Origin: Sulfurimonas sediminis
GTDB lineage: Bacteria > Campylobacterota > Campylobacteria > Campylobacterales > Sulfurimonadaceae
Direction of reading: 5' to 3'
NCBI RefSeq assembly: GCF_014905115.1
Contig: NZ_CP041235.1
Coordinates: forward strand, 1,178,001 to 1,242,000
Length of the DNA: 64,000 nt
The notes beneath the pieces are model-generated. The model was not told the DNA's origin, did not search any database, and saw nothing but the letters and a program-made list of their open reading frames with translations. The translations under genes and the position numbers were made by a program. Position 1 is the stretch's first letter, and the number at the start of each line of letters is the position of its first letter. Positions 45,969 to 53,638 of this stretch are shown in pieces.

Positions 45969-46087
45969 ACTAAAGAACCACTAAAAAAACACTAAAATCG
46001 CACTAATTTAAGTTTTTACTGCTTTTTTACTACTTTCAGACTATTTTTACACTAAAAAAACACTACTTTTTTAGTAGTTAATTACTA
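45969..46087. repeat. 11-bp-phased direct repeat array (candidate centromere, origin or operator)
   Basis: ACTA (mostly in CACTAAA) starts at 45969, 45980, 45991 and 46002. A second block has ACTG at 46018 and ACTA at 46029, 46040, 46051, 46062 and 46084. Steps are 11 bp, with one missing at 46073. TTTTTTAGTA occurs near both blocks. The remaining gap between the pilin gene and the XRE gene (45,885-46,248) is very AT-rich with no gene. The layout recalls 11-bp iterons in plasmid partition sites; no RHH centromere-binding protein was recognised nearby. Confidence 0.65.
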
Positions 46088-46248
46088 AAACATTTAAGAA
46101 TTATTGTTTTTTTATTAGAAAAACAATAAAGAAACATTAGAGTTTAAATAGTTTGAGCGTTTTATTGTTGTTTCATTAAAAAAATAATGAATTAACAATG
46201 TTATTTTAATAATTTGCATACCAGAGCTTTTTTTGCCCTGGCATGGCT

Positions 46249-46740
46249 TTACCAACTAATAATAAGATCCACACTTGCTGTTAAGCTCCCAGAATCACAT
46301 ATCTTTTTCTTTGTAACACTGTCATAAGTACATCCACTGTCACCATACACATTTGGATAGAGATTTACTGTCTCATATCCACCTATCCCTGTTTTATTCC
46401 AGGGAGAAGTAGATGATACTTTTGTGGTTTTTGCGGTATCTGTATAAAATTCCATTCGGTAAGTACTTCCAGTTCCACCTGCTTGCATCGCATAGTTTGT
46501 TGCATTGGTTTTTAGGGTGTAAGCAAGCCCATTACTGCATGCCACTTCAAAATTAATAGGGTTCATCATCACACCTGCTGTATCTTGTACCGCTGGAACA
46601 ATTCCTATGTCATAACTGCTTTGAAGTGAGCGAACATCACAACCTTGCACATAATCAATAGTTACTGGTACACTTGTACTCGTACTTCCTGCAAAAGCGA
46701 TAGTTGCAGTTGCTGCCATTGCTAAAATAGATTTTTTCAT
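46249..46740 (-). CDS. Pilin of the spore coat U (SCPU) family, archaic chaperone-usher type
   Basis: 163 residues with a signal peptide ending IAFAGS. The mature part has the SCPU pattern: CDVRSLQSSYDIGIVPAV near the start, FEVACSNGLAYTLKTNATNY in the middle and a C-terminal strand LTASVDLIISW. Incomplete Ig folds of this kind are completed by donor strands within a pilus. It is the last gene of the usher-chaperone-pilin-pilin unit. It is larger and more Cys-rich than pilin 2 (an extra pair, GCTYDSVTKKKIC), so it could be the tip subunit. Confidence 0.85.
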   Translation of the reverse strand: MKKSILAMAATATIAFAGSTSTSVPVTIDYVQGCDVRSLQSSYDIGIVPAVQDTAGVMMNPINFEVACSNGLAYTLKTNATNYAMQAGGTGSTYRMEFYTDTAKTTKVSSTSPWNKTGIGGYETVNLYPNVYGDSGCTYDSVTKKKICDSGSLTASVDLIISW

Positions 46741-46758
46741 AACTCTTTTTCCTCCTTA

Positions 46759-47229
46759 TTACCAAGATATAGTGACATTGAGTGTATCACTATATGTTGC
46801 AGCTGGTGGTGTTGGCGTATTGTCTGCTAACACAACTTTTGCATAAACATTGATAGTGTCTGTGCCACCTGATCCTGATCCTGTTACAGTGTTGCCACTT
46901 GTAATTGCCATCTCTTGAGTCATAGCTGCATCTTTGTAAAGTCTATATGTCAAGTAGTCTGTACCATTGACAGCTCTGCGAACTTCGCCGTTAGGGTTGC
47001 TCCCACCATCTACACTTGCAGTCCAAGCTAAGCCACTGTTGCAAACTATATCTACATTAAAGTTTCCAGTAGAGTCACTAAAACCTGTAAAACCAAGTGC
47101 TAATGATGGTGAGTTTGAGATGGAACATGCTTGTTCTGCTGTACCATTGACTGTGGTACTTCCTGTTGTGCTTCCTGCATACAGTGATGCAGTTGCAAGT
47201 AGTGCCAAAGATATAAATATTTTTCTCAT
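46759..47229 (-). CDS. Major pilin-like SCPU-domain protein
   Basis: 156 residues from ATG 47229 with AGGAG seven bases upstream; the longer reading from 47295 lies in the chaperone gene. Signal peptide ISLALLATASLYAG. The mature part shows GTAEQACSISNSPSLALGFT, VDIVCNSGLAWTASVDGG and a terminal strand SDTLNVTISW, as in CsuA/B-type pilins. It is likely the shaft subunit. A variant of the element-wide motif is 23 bp upstream, so it could be transcribed at a higher level than the usher. Confidence 0.85.
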   Translation of the reverse strand: MRKIFISLALLATASLYAGSTTGSTTVNGTAEQACSISNSPSLALGFTGFSDSTGNFNVDIVCNSGLAWTASVDGGSNPNGEVRRAVNGTDYLTYRLYKDAAMTQEMAITSGNTVTGSGSGGTDTINVYAKVVLADNTPTPPAATYSDTLNVTISW

Positions 47230-47245
47230 CGGTTTACTCCTTTTT

Positions 47246-47833
47246 TTATTTGCATTGATATTTATAATCGCCTCTGTTTGTATGTACTGTGCCATCTTTT
47301 TTTACATGTTTCACCTCCTTTATGTGGTTTGGTAAGATGTAACTCACCGCTTTATCTTCATTGATAGATAAGATTTTAAAGTGTGTATTGCCTCTGTTTA
47401 TGAGTTTTAAAGTCGATTGTTTGCACTCAAGCTCTAAGAGTGGATTTGGCGATGATGGGGAGATAAACACTGGAATTGAGAGTGTTTTTAAAACCTTTGT
47501 CTCACCCTCAACTGGATTGATATTTAACTCTTTGAGTATCAACCTATATGCCTGTTCAGTAGGTATTAAATTGCTTCGTTTTTTATACACTTTTATCTTT
47601 TTTGGTGCTTGTATAATTTTTGGATACGCTACAACCTCTTTGGTGTATTGCAAAACATCCTCACCGTTTTTTTGAGTCCATTTTTTAAGATATACCTGGT
47701 ACTTGCCACTGTCATCATCTATAACAAACTCTCTGTACTTTTTCCCATGTTCAAGTACGACTGGTATCGGATATATTTGTAGTGCAAATGCTGCTACACT
47801 TGAGAGCATCATTGATGCGATTAATTTATTCAT
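47246..47833 (-). CDS. Periplasmic pilus chaperone (PapD/CsuC-like)
   Basis: 195 residues from ATG 47833, seven bases after GGAG. Signal peptide (IASMMLSSVAAFA). The PapD-like Ig domain 1 is recognisable by the strand leading to PTEQAYRLILKELNINP, which in this family lies opposite the subunit-binding cleft, and domain 2 by LELECKQSTLKLINRGNTHF. Shorter than most chaperones (about 230). It holds pilin subunits and delivers them to the usher just upstream. Its ATG lies inside the usher 3' end. It contains one copy of the 17-bp dispersed repeat. Confidence 0.8.
   Translation of the reverse strand: MNKLIASMMLSSVAAFALQIYPIPVVLEHGKKYREFVIDDDSGKYQVYLKKWTQKNGEDVLQYTKEVVAYPKIIQAPKKIKVYKKRSNLIPTEQAYRLILKELNINPVEGETKVLKTLSIPVFISPSSPNPLLELECKQSTLKLINRGNTHFKILSINEDKAVSYILPNHIKEVKHVKKDGTVHTNRGDYKYQCK
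47253..47268 (-). promoter_or_regulatory. Element-wide motif, variant copy upstream of pilin 2
   Basis: ATTATAAATATCAATG, 23 bp before the pilin start; it differs from the consensus at three or four positions. Confidence 0.4.
47562..47578. repeat. Dispersed 17-bp repeat, coding copy in the chaperone gene
   Basis: GGTATTAAATTGCTTCG; read on the minus strand it encodes RSNLIP. Identical or near-identical copies lie at 49834, 49856, 49958 and 56201. Confidence 0.5.
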
Positions 47834-49790
47834 CTTCATTCTCCATACAATTTATTTGAACTTCGTAAAGCTCCTCATCTATATTCATAATCTGTGTGCT
47901 GCAAGTTGCACCTTTGAGTTTTGGTGCAAACTGATCCATCTCTCCTAAAAAACTATCTACCCAGAACTCTCCACCAAAACCTGTAAAATACTCTTTGCCA
48001 TTAAGCATAAAGAGATTTTCTTTGTAAGGTTTACCATTGAGTGTGATGATGCCTGTAATGCTTTTATACAGTGATGGATCAAGCCAGTACCCTTGTCCAG
48101 ATTTTAAAGTGATAGAAGTGGAATTAAATTTATTGTGAGCTGTTGTATTGTAGTAAGGCGGTGTATATTTTAAATCATGTTCATTGAGTATAAATCCACT
48201 CTCAGCATAAATATTTTGCCCTATGCCACAATTTATACTTTGACTAAACACACAACCTACTGCACCGCTCACTCCGTAATCTGTCGCTTTTTCGTCATTG
48301 ATTTTTTGAGTATTAATCCAAAAATCGTTTTTATATTTTGCTTGTAGAGATAATCTACTGCGATTTGTTTTATATCCCCAGTTATCTTCTTGCTCTTCGT
48401 ATGAACTTTCAAAACCCACTCCCTTATTACCAATGATAGGCATCGATGCAGAGAGGTATTTTGTATCTCTATCGTTATATGTGGTTTTTGAGGCTATAAG
48501 ATTAAATCTCTTTCTCGCATAACCAAAATTCCATACAAGCTTTGCTCCTACTCTATACTCATCTGTAGTTGTGTTAAAACTACTGTTAAGCGTAAAATTC
48601 AGATTTTTAGCAGCAGTTACACTGTAATCTACTCCGTAAATTTTCTCGCCGTTTTGATGGTATTTTAGGGATAAGTTTCCCCATCGCTCAAAGTTAAAGC
48701 CACTCTCAAGTCTAAAATCGTTTTCTTGCTCTTTATATGTGTTAGTAGCACTTAGATAAAAGTTCTTTTTAGAGTAGCTGTACTCCAAAATAGTATCTGC
48801 CTTTTTATCAAGGTGAAGTCCTACTTTTCCAAGAGGTGTGAGGTAATCAAGTAATAGTGCAATATTTGAGCTATCAAATGAAAATCCAGCAGTAAAATCT
48901 TTACTTATCCCTCTTCTGTAGTATCCTGCCATCTGGTAAGTGTTTTGCTCATCAATACCAACTGAAAAACTGTAATCTTCAAAACCCTCTTTTAATATCT
49001 TTGAGTTATACAAAAATGGCACTTCTATCTCTTTTTTGTTGCCAAAGCTATCAGTCATCACTATTTTTATATTGTTAGAAAAGTGGGTTATTGGTAGCTC
49101 TTTGAGGTTATAAATCCCTGCATCAAGAGTGAGCTTTTGCACTATCTTATCATTGTTATAGATCTCAATAGTTGATCTGTTGTTTATCACAAGCTGATAA
49201 TCAAACGACTTTGCATTTCTCACTAAAGCGGTGTTTTGATAAAAGCTGACTCCATTTAGTGTGTATCCTTTTGTTAAAAAGCTCCCACTTGTGGCATAGA
49301 TTTTTCCAAGTTTTATTTTTTTCTCATCAAACTCTTTTAAAGCAAAATAGTTCTCTAAACTATTTGTACCTTGTTGCTGAAGTCTCCCTTGCAGATAAAG
49401 CAGTGTATCGAATGTAAAGAGTCCACTTCCAAGTGTTGCACTGTAGAGATTGTTTTGTCGTGCAAGTGCATAATTAAGATATATTGATGAGCTTTTTTTA
49501 AAGTAGTGTGTATCATCCTGACTAAAACGCAGTTCTTTTGTCTCTAAGCATTTTTTCTTTGGTGTGATATAAAACTTATCATCATCTATAATCTCATACG
49601 ACTCTGTAAAGCTTGAGATGTTGTTTGATATACAACTTCCAAACTCCACTGTTTCATCAGATACAAGCGTGCCGTTTTCATCGCTAATCATATAAGTGCC
49701 GATGCTATCACCACCTATAAAAAGCTCTAAAATCTTTGTATCTGCAAAAACAAAGCTGCTAAAAAATATAAATAGAGTGAATATTCGCAA
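47826..49790 (-). CDS. Outer-membrane fimbrial usher (compact, TcfC/CsuD-like)
   Basis: 654 residues from TTG 49790, which follows CAAGGA. Signal peptide (TLFIFFSSFVFA). N-domain with SCISN and a cysteine pair, then a plug-like region (STIEIYNNDKIVQKLTLDAG, IYNLKELPITHFSNNIKIVM) and a long series of beta strands of a 24-stranded barrel (YSYSKKNFYLSATN, FNLIASKTTYNDRD). Ushers are usually about 800-870 residues, so this one is short and may lack a C-terminal domain. It secretes and assembles the two pilins. First gene of the four-gene pilus unit. Confidence 0.85.
   Translation of the reverse strand: MRIFTLFIFFSSFVFADTKILELFIGGDSIGTYMISDENGTLVSDETVEFGSCISNNISSFTESYEIIDDDKFYITPKKKCLETKELRFSQDDTHYFKKSSSIYLNYALARQNNLYSATLGSGLFTFDTLLYLQGRLQQQGTNSLENYFALKEFDEKKIKLGKIYATSGSFLTKGYTLNGVSFYQNTALVRNAKSFDYQLVINNRSTIEIYNNDKIVQKLTLDAGIYNLKELPITHFSNNIKIVMTDSFGNKKEIEVPFLYNSKILKEGFEDYSFSVGIDEQNTYQMAGYYRRGISKDFTAGFSFDSSNIALLLDYLTPLGKVGLHLDKKADTILEYSYSKKNFYLSATNTYKEQENDFRLESGFNFERWGNLSLKYHQNGEKIYGVDYSVTAAKNLNFTLNSSFNTTTDEYRVGAKLVWNFGYARKRFNLIASKTTYNDRDTKYLSASMPIIGNKGVGFESSYEEQEDNWGYKTNRSRLSLQAKYKNDFWINTQKINDEKATDYGVSGAVGCVFSQSINCGIGQNIYAESGFILNEHDLKYTPPYYNTTAHNKFNSTSITLKSGQGYWLDPSLYKSITGIITLNGKPYKENLFMLNGKEYFTGFGGEFWVDSFLGEMDQFAPKLKGATCSTQIMNIDEELYEVQINCMENEDE
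47875..47891 (-). promoter_or_regulatory. Element-wide motif, copy 3
   Basis: ATTATGAATATAGATGA, 42 bp upstream of the chaperone start and inside the usher coding sequence, where it encodes MNIDE. Confidence 0.6.
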
Positions 49791-49814
49791 ATCTATTTCC
49801 TTGATAGTATCTGC

Positions 49815-49827
49815 TTATATTCATAAT
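49815..49827 (-). promoter_or_regulatory. Element-wide motif, copy 4
   Basis: ATTATGAATATAA, 24 bp upstream of the usher start, within AAATTATGAATATAAGCAG. Confidence 0.55.
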
Positions 49828-49833
49828 TTCTCT

Positions 49834-49974
49834 AGTATCAAATTGCTTCGCTTTTGGTATTAAATTGCTTCGCTTTTTGTGCTCAATTTATATAAAAAAC
49901 TCTATAATTACATTCAAAATGACTGTTTTTAGCCGATATTTGTGTCAATTTTGAAGTAGTATTAAATTGCTTCG
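49834..49974. repeat. Cluster of three copies of the dispersed 17-bp repeat
   Basis: AGTATCAAATTGCTTCG at 49834, GGTATTAAATTGCTTCG at 49856 and AGTATTAAATTGCTTCG at 49958. They lie in the 200-bp gap between the usher start and the small plus-strand membrane gene. The rest of this gap is AT-rich and shows nothing else. Confidence 0.55.
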
Positions 49975-49989
49975 TTTTTAGGAGAGTGT

Positions 49990-50142
49990 ATGCCGTTTTT
50001 ATATATGCTAATTGCTTTATTTTTTTATACTTTTGCTACTGAACAGTACCAAGTTTCTGGGGTTTTGTTTGTATTGGTAGCAGTTGCTTTAACTGCTACT
50101 TACTGGGGGAGTTTTAGAGAGGCTGTGAGAGAGTATTTTTAA
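49990..50142 (+). CDS. Small membrane protein, 50 residues
   Basis: ATG at 49990 follows TAGGAGAGTGT. The sequence starts MPFLYMLIALFFYTFA, has a second hydrophobic stretch (VLFVLVAVALTATYWG) and ends REAVREYF. Two predicted membrane helices with a positively charged tail. Its stop overlaps by 4 bp the stop of the convergent gene at 50139. No family recognised. It is on the opposite strand to its neighbours. Confidence 0.5.
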   Translation: MPFLYMLIALFFYTFATEQYQVSGVLFVLVAVALTATYWGSFREAVREYF

Positions 50143-50462
50143 AAACTCTCCCACTTTTGCTTAAACTCTTTGTCAAAATCATCAAAGCGTCTGTCAAAGT
50201 CATCTTTATAGATTTTTTTAACTTGAGGTTGTTGCATTTTAGCGGATGCTTTAGATGCAGAGGCTACTGTTGTATTTATCTCCTCAGACTCATTTTTCAA
50301 ACTTGATAGTGTATCAAACTGCTTTTGAGCTTTTGTCAAATCATCTCTTTGCTCATTCCACTCTTTGTTAAAATCATCACTCTCTTGCTGATAGGTGATC
50401 AAAACTCTATCGGCAATGATAAGTGAAAATATTGCTATTACAATTCCAAATAACCACTTCAT
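50139..50462 (-). CDS. Single-pass membrane protein with coiled-coil, unknown function
   Basis: 107 residues from ATG 50462. One N-terminal transmembrane helix (LFGIVIAIFSLIIADRVLI) followed by an acidic, coiled-coil-prone domain (DDFNKEWNEQRDDLTKAQKQ) and a C-terminal segment with a repeated pattern of Phe and Asp (DDFDRRFDDFDKEFKQKWES). Starts one base after the upstream gene stops, so the two are coupled. No homologue recognised. Confidence 0.6.
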   Translation of the reverse strand: MKWLFGIVIAIFSLIIADRVLITYQQESDDFNKEWNEQRDDLTKAQKQFDTLSSLKNESEEINTTVASASKASAKMQQPQVKKIYKDDFDRRFDDFDKEFKQKWESF

Positions 50463-50463
50463 T

Positions 50464-50763
50464 TTAAAACTCCAATATATCATTTGTTAAAATGCCATAT
50501 TTTGTATGGCATAGTGCATCTCCATTTCTAAGTACCTCTTTTTTACCTTCAAGCATACTACACGCCTCTTGCAATTTGAAATTTAGGTACTCCTGGTTTG
50601 TTTTACAGATTTTACGAGCATACATCACTTTTTGCTGCTCTTTTTGGCTTAAATCTTTGTAACTAAGGGAAAATACCTTATTGCAAGCATCGACAACTGG
50701 TGAGGCAGATGCCCCAACCGCTAAAGTAACTGTAAGTAGTGAAATCTTTATTATCTTGTTCAT
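50464..50763 (-). CDS. Small secreted cysteine-containing protein
   Basis: 99 residues from the second of two adjacent ATGs, which gives better spacing from GGAGG. Signal peptide (ISLLTVTLAVGASA). The mature part is helical with five cysteines (DACNKVF, RKICKTN, EACSMLEG, ALCHTKYG), suggesting disulfides. Between the outer-membrane-like protein and the coiled-coil membrane protein in the same direction. No family recognised. Confidence 0.6.
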   Translation of the reverse strand: MNKIIKISLLTVTLAVGASASPVVDACNKVFSLSYKDLSQKEQQKVMYARKICKTNQEYLNFKLQEACSMLEGKKEVLRNGDALCHTKYGILTNDILEF

Positions 50764-50779
50764 CATCTCCTCCCTAAAA

Positions 50780-51427
50780 CTAAAAACTGTAACTTGCTTT
50801 TAGATATACAGATTTTTCTGTATAGGCTTGTATTTCATCAAAAGCAGCACCAACGCTTACAACCAAGCCTGCACCATCGTTTCCACCTATGAAGCTGTTG
50901 AAATCATCTACCTGTGTTTTAAATACAACAAGCCCTGCTGTACCTCCAAAATTATCACTATCTGCGACATATCCATCAAAGCTATACTCTCCAATATATG
51001 GCAATGCTCCAAAATATCTTAGATTAAACATCGGTTTGTTGATAACGATGGTATCTTCCAACTTGACATCTAGTGGAACTCCACCAGCTGCACCTGGAAT
51101 AAGTACACTTGTTTTTCTAAAAGTATCCCACTCGTTATGGAGTAGTCCACCACCAAAACCTAAAAACTGCCCACTTCCTAGATAATTTGTATAAAAAATG
51201 GCACTTTTGATAATTCTCTTATCGCCGTTTATCTCTTTATAACTCATAGTTGAAGAGAGATGCGGTGTGTGAATCATATTGATACCAGCCTCTTTATGAC
51301 TGTTTGTACCACCTGCAACATAAATGCTACCACCTAATAAACCTTTTTCCTGCACACTCTCTTGTGCCATAACTCCAGTAGAGAGTAACCCCACTGCAAC
51401 ACTTGATAAAACTAAATTCTTGAACAT
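50780..51427 (-). CDS. Outer-membrane-like beta-rich protein
   Basis: 215 residues from ATG 51427 (AAAGGAG upstream). Signal peptide (LSSVAVGLLSTGVMA). The mature part is Gly- and aromatic-rich with alternating hydrophobic strands and ends in SVYLKASYSF, a C-terminal Phe strand like that recognised by the BAM complex. It is probably a small porin-like barrel or pilus-associated outer-membrane protein. First of a three-gene set with signal peptides or membrane anchors. A perfect element-wide motif lies 31 bp upstream. Confidence 0.65.
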   Translation of the reverse strand: MFKNLVLSSVAVGLLSTGVMAQESVQEKGLLGGSIYVAGGTNSHKEAGINMIHTPHLSSTMSYKEINGDKRIIKSAIFYTNYLGSGQFLGFGGGLLHNEWDTFRKTSVLIPGAAGGVPLDVKLEDTIVINKPMFNLRYFGALPYIGEYSFDGYVADSDNFGGTAGLVVFKTQVDDFNSFIGGNDGAGLVVSVGAAFDEIQAYTEKSVYLKASYSF

Positions 51428-51458
51428 GATGACTCCTTTGTCTAATTTTTTTGTTTGT

Positions 51459-51475
51459 TCATCTATATTCATAAT
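51459..51475 (-). promoter_or_regulatory. Element-wide motif, copy 5
   Basis: ATTATGAATATAGATGA, 31 bp upstream of the outer-membrane-like protein. Confidence 0.6.
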
Positions 51476-51499
51476 TTTTTGTTTTTTGAAAAAGTGGTA

Positions 51500-51646
51500 T
51501 TAAATTGTATATAAGTTCAGAAGCATACATATACCAATAAAAGATTTGCAGAGTTATGATCAGTTTATTCCTGTAATAGCATTTGTAATGTTTCCTGCAA
51601 CTGCAGGAGAATATCTAAACAGCATCTATTATGTAGGAGGTAGCGT
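51500..51646 (+). pseudogene. Remnant of IS21-family istA (transposase C-terminus)
   Basis: In the plus frame just before istB, the sequence translates to SSEAYIPIKDLQSYDQFIP and continues FVMFPATAGEYLNS, like the tail of an IstA transposase, without the rest of the gene. Recognition is by position and pattern, so the label is tentative. Confidence 0.4.
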
Positions 51647-52300
51647 ATGGAATTAAATACAAAAATTAAAACTCTCTATAAAGAATTACAGCTTCCAATG
51701 TTGAATAAGCATCATCATGCACTTTCGAACAGAGTTGCAAAAGAGTGATGGAAATATAGTAAATATCTTTATGAGAATTTAAAGTTTGAAGCAGATAACA
51801 GAGCATTACGATTTCGTGCAACACTTACAAAAATGGCAGGCTTTTCAACGATAAAAACGCTTGAGCAGTTTGACTTTGATTTTACAGTTGGTGTCAACAG
51901 AAGCCAGATAGAAGAACTCTCTACGCTTGAGTTTGTAAAACAAAAAGAGAATATTATTCTGCTTGGGCAGTCTGGTGTCGGAAAAACACATTTAGCTATT
52001 GCGCTGGCATATGCAGCAGTACAAAAACGCATTAAAGCAAGGTTTATTACAGCAAGTGATTTAATCATTCAGATGAGCCATACAAAGAAAGAGAAACGGT
52101 ATGACTCCTTTATCAAACAGGCGATCATGGCTCCATCACTGCTTGTAATTGACAGGATAGGCTACTTCTCAATGAAGTAGGATGCACATCACTTTTTTTA
52201 AGTTATCTCAAAACGCTACGAGAGAGGTTCTACCATTGTTACATCTAATCTTGAGTTTAGTCAATGGAGTGAGATATTCGCCAATGATAGTTGTCACTAC
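51647..52300 (+). pseudogene. istB: istB, IS21 family ATPase, inactivated
   Basis: Frame from ATG 51647 resembles IstB: ELNTKIKTLYKELQLPMLNK, the Walker A LLGQSGVGKTHLAIALAYAA, then LLVIDRIGYF (Walker B region) and ISKRYERGSTIVTSNLEFSQ. In-frame stops occur at 51746 (TGA), 52178 (TAG) and 52199 (TAA). The sequence ends after WSEIFAND, without the normal C-terminus, where the restriction cassette begins. The longest open part is 51833-52180. A dead transposition helper, not expressed as an intact protein. Confidence 0.85.
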
Positions 52301-52310
52301 TGCCTATTGA

Positions 52311-53258
52311 TTAGCTATCCAAAAGGAATGAATTCAAGCCCTCTCTCCATTTTTTTAGATCATACCATCCGCAACCAACACAACCTTTTTCTGCTTCTTT
52401 CCCAACACTTTTAACTTCGGGAGACCAATTTTCATCGCCTTCATAAAAATAGTTAATTCCAAAAGGCTTTCCTCGTATATCAGTTTGATAGCATTGTCGG
52501 CATACTTCTCTTTTTTGTAAATTTCTTTGATTTGTCAAAAGTTGAAATTTATCTTTTATTTCTTGGTCACTCATATCATCAGGGTTAATTTCTTTTGTAT
52601 TTTCATCCCATCTTATTTCTGGAAATTTATGATCTGGAATCATGTGAGTTGACTTTGAAACTATTCTGTCTTCGTAGGCATCATAAAAATTTAATACTTT
52701 TAGGATTCTTTTCCGTAAATTTGGGCTCCATGTTTCATATCCTGTTGGTTCTGCTTTATCTATTGGTATTAATAAGTCATGTGTTGTATTGATCTTACAG
52801 CTAAAACAGTACATTTTTGTATTTGTTGCCATAAGGTATCCCATTTCTTTGATATCCTGGATTCTTCTTGCATTATTTGAACTTTTTGTAATCTTATCAA
52901 CACATTTACGGCAAGCCCAATTCCCTTTTGCCATCGCATCAAAATAAGGTTTGGTTACAGATTTATCATTATGATCTGCTTTCCACTCTTGTAGTTCTTT
53001 ACGATACCATTCAACTCTTTTTTCTTTTTTAAAGAAAGGATATATTTTTATAAGATAGGTTAGTAATTCTTGTGGTGTTTCTATATCTATTCCTGCTCGT
53101 CTGTACCGATAAGGAATCCATCCTTCCCAAATTTCACCATCCTGATATTTAAATTTTATACTGATATACAACTCTGATGCTTTTGAATGCTCTTTTAGCT
53201 CTACAATTTCAAGAAAATTAATCTCACTTGATAACTCTTTTAGTGTATTTAAATCCAT
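52311..53258 (-). CDS. Probable HNH-type type II restriction endonuclease
   Basis: 315 residues. The region PDHKFPEIRWDE followed later by LLTNQRNLQKREVCRQCYQT fits a His-metal (HNH) nuclease: His at the start, Asn in NQRNLQK and a CxxC pair. Other zinc pairs are ACRKCVDK, MYCFSCKINT and CVGCGWYDL. It lies directly after a C-protein gene and divergent from a cytosine methyltransferase, which is the usual arrangement of a regulated type II system. The recognition sequence cannot be read here. It starts 1 bp after the C gene ends. Confidence 0.65.
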   Translation of the reverse strand: MDLNTLKELSSEINFLEIVELKEHSKASELYISIKFKYQDGEIWEGWIPYRYRRAGIDIETPQELLTYLIKIYPFFKKEKRVEWYRKELQEWKADHNDKSVTKPYFDAMAKGNWACRKCVDKITKSSNNARRIQDIKEMGYLMATNTKMYCFSCKINTTHDLLIPIDKAEPTGYETWSPNLRKRILKVLNFYDAYEDRIVSKSTHMIPDHKFPEIRWDENTKEINPDDMSDQEIKDKFQLLTNQRNLQKREVCRQCYQTDIRGKPFGINYFYEGDENWSPEVKSVGKEAEKGCVGCGWYDLKKWREGLNSFLLDS

Positions 53259-53259
53259 A

Positions 53260-53481
53260 TTATTCTCCTATATTTTGAAATAATTCATGTATGTTGATTG
53301 CTAATGCTTTAGCAATTTTTTCAATATTTAATAATGTTATATTCTTCTCTCCACGTTCTATCATTCCTATATAGGTTCTATGTAAATTAGCTTTGTATGC
53401 AAGTTCTTCTTGTGATAAATTTCGATCTAAACGAAACTCTTTTACTTTGGATCCAAATTTTATGAGTATTTCTTTTTGCAT
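53260..53481 (-). CDS. Restriction-modification controller (C) protein, XRE family
   Basis: 73 residues from ATG 53481; the longer reading from 53568 crosses the operator. Single HTH: KVKEFRLDRNLSQEELAYKA and NLHRTYIGMIERGEKNITLL, with an IHELFQ dimer helix, matching C proteins that delay endonuclease expression. Placed immediately before the endonuclease on the same strand, with a large palindrome (C-box) between it and the divergent methyltransferase. Confidence 0.85.
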   Translation of the reverse strand: MQKEILIKFGSKVKEFRLDRNLSQEELAYKANLHRTYIGMIERGEKNITLLNIEKIAKALAINIHELFQNIGE

Positions 53482-53533
53482 TGTAAATTTCTTTTTAATG
53501 GAATATAGGACAACTTGCCAAAATTTTATTCTA

Positions 53534-53568
53534 ATGCTACCTATAAGTCTACATACTATAGTTAGCAT
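53534..53568. promoter_or_regulatory. C-box palindrome of the restriction-modification system
   Basis: The left arm ATGCTACCTATAAGT and the right arm ACTATAGTTAGCAT are near-inverted copies (ATGCTA.CTATA.) around a centre at about 53551. It lies between the C-protein and methyltransferase starts, where C proteins bind to switch from methylation to restriction. Confidence 0.7.
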
Positions 53569-53638
53569 TTTAATCTCTTTTCAAGTTGTTTTTGGATAAT
53601 ATAATCAGTAAAAAAAGATTAAATAAAGGGTACAAATA

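Noticed and set aside
45969-46087. CRISPR array
   Set aside because: Repeats are 7 bp in 11-bp phase with no spacers of regular length.
47230-47295. Longer start of pilin 2
   Set aside because: It would precede a clear signal peptide with coding sequence shared with the chaperone end; ATG 47229 has AGGAG.
51647-52180. Functional istB
   Set aside because: Three in-frame stops and a missing C-terminus show it is dead.
53482-53568. Longer start for the C protein
   Set aside because: It would encode sequence inside the C-box; the HTH begins right after ATG 53481.
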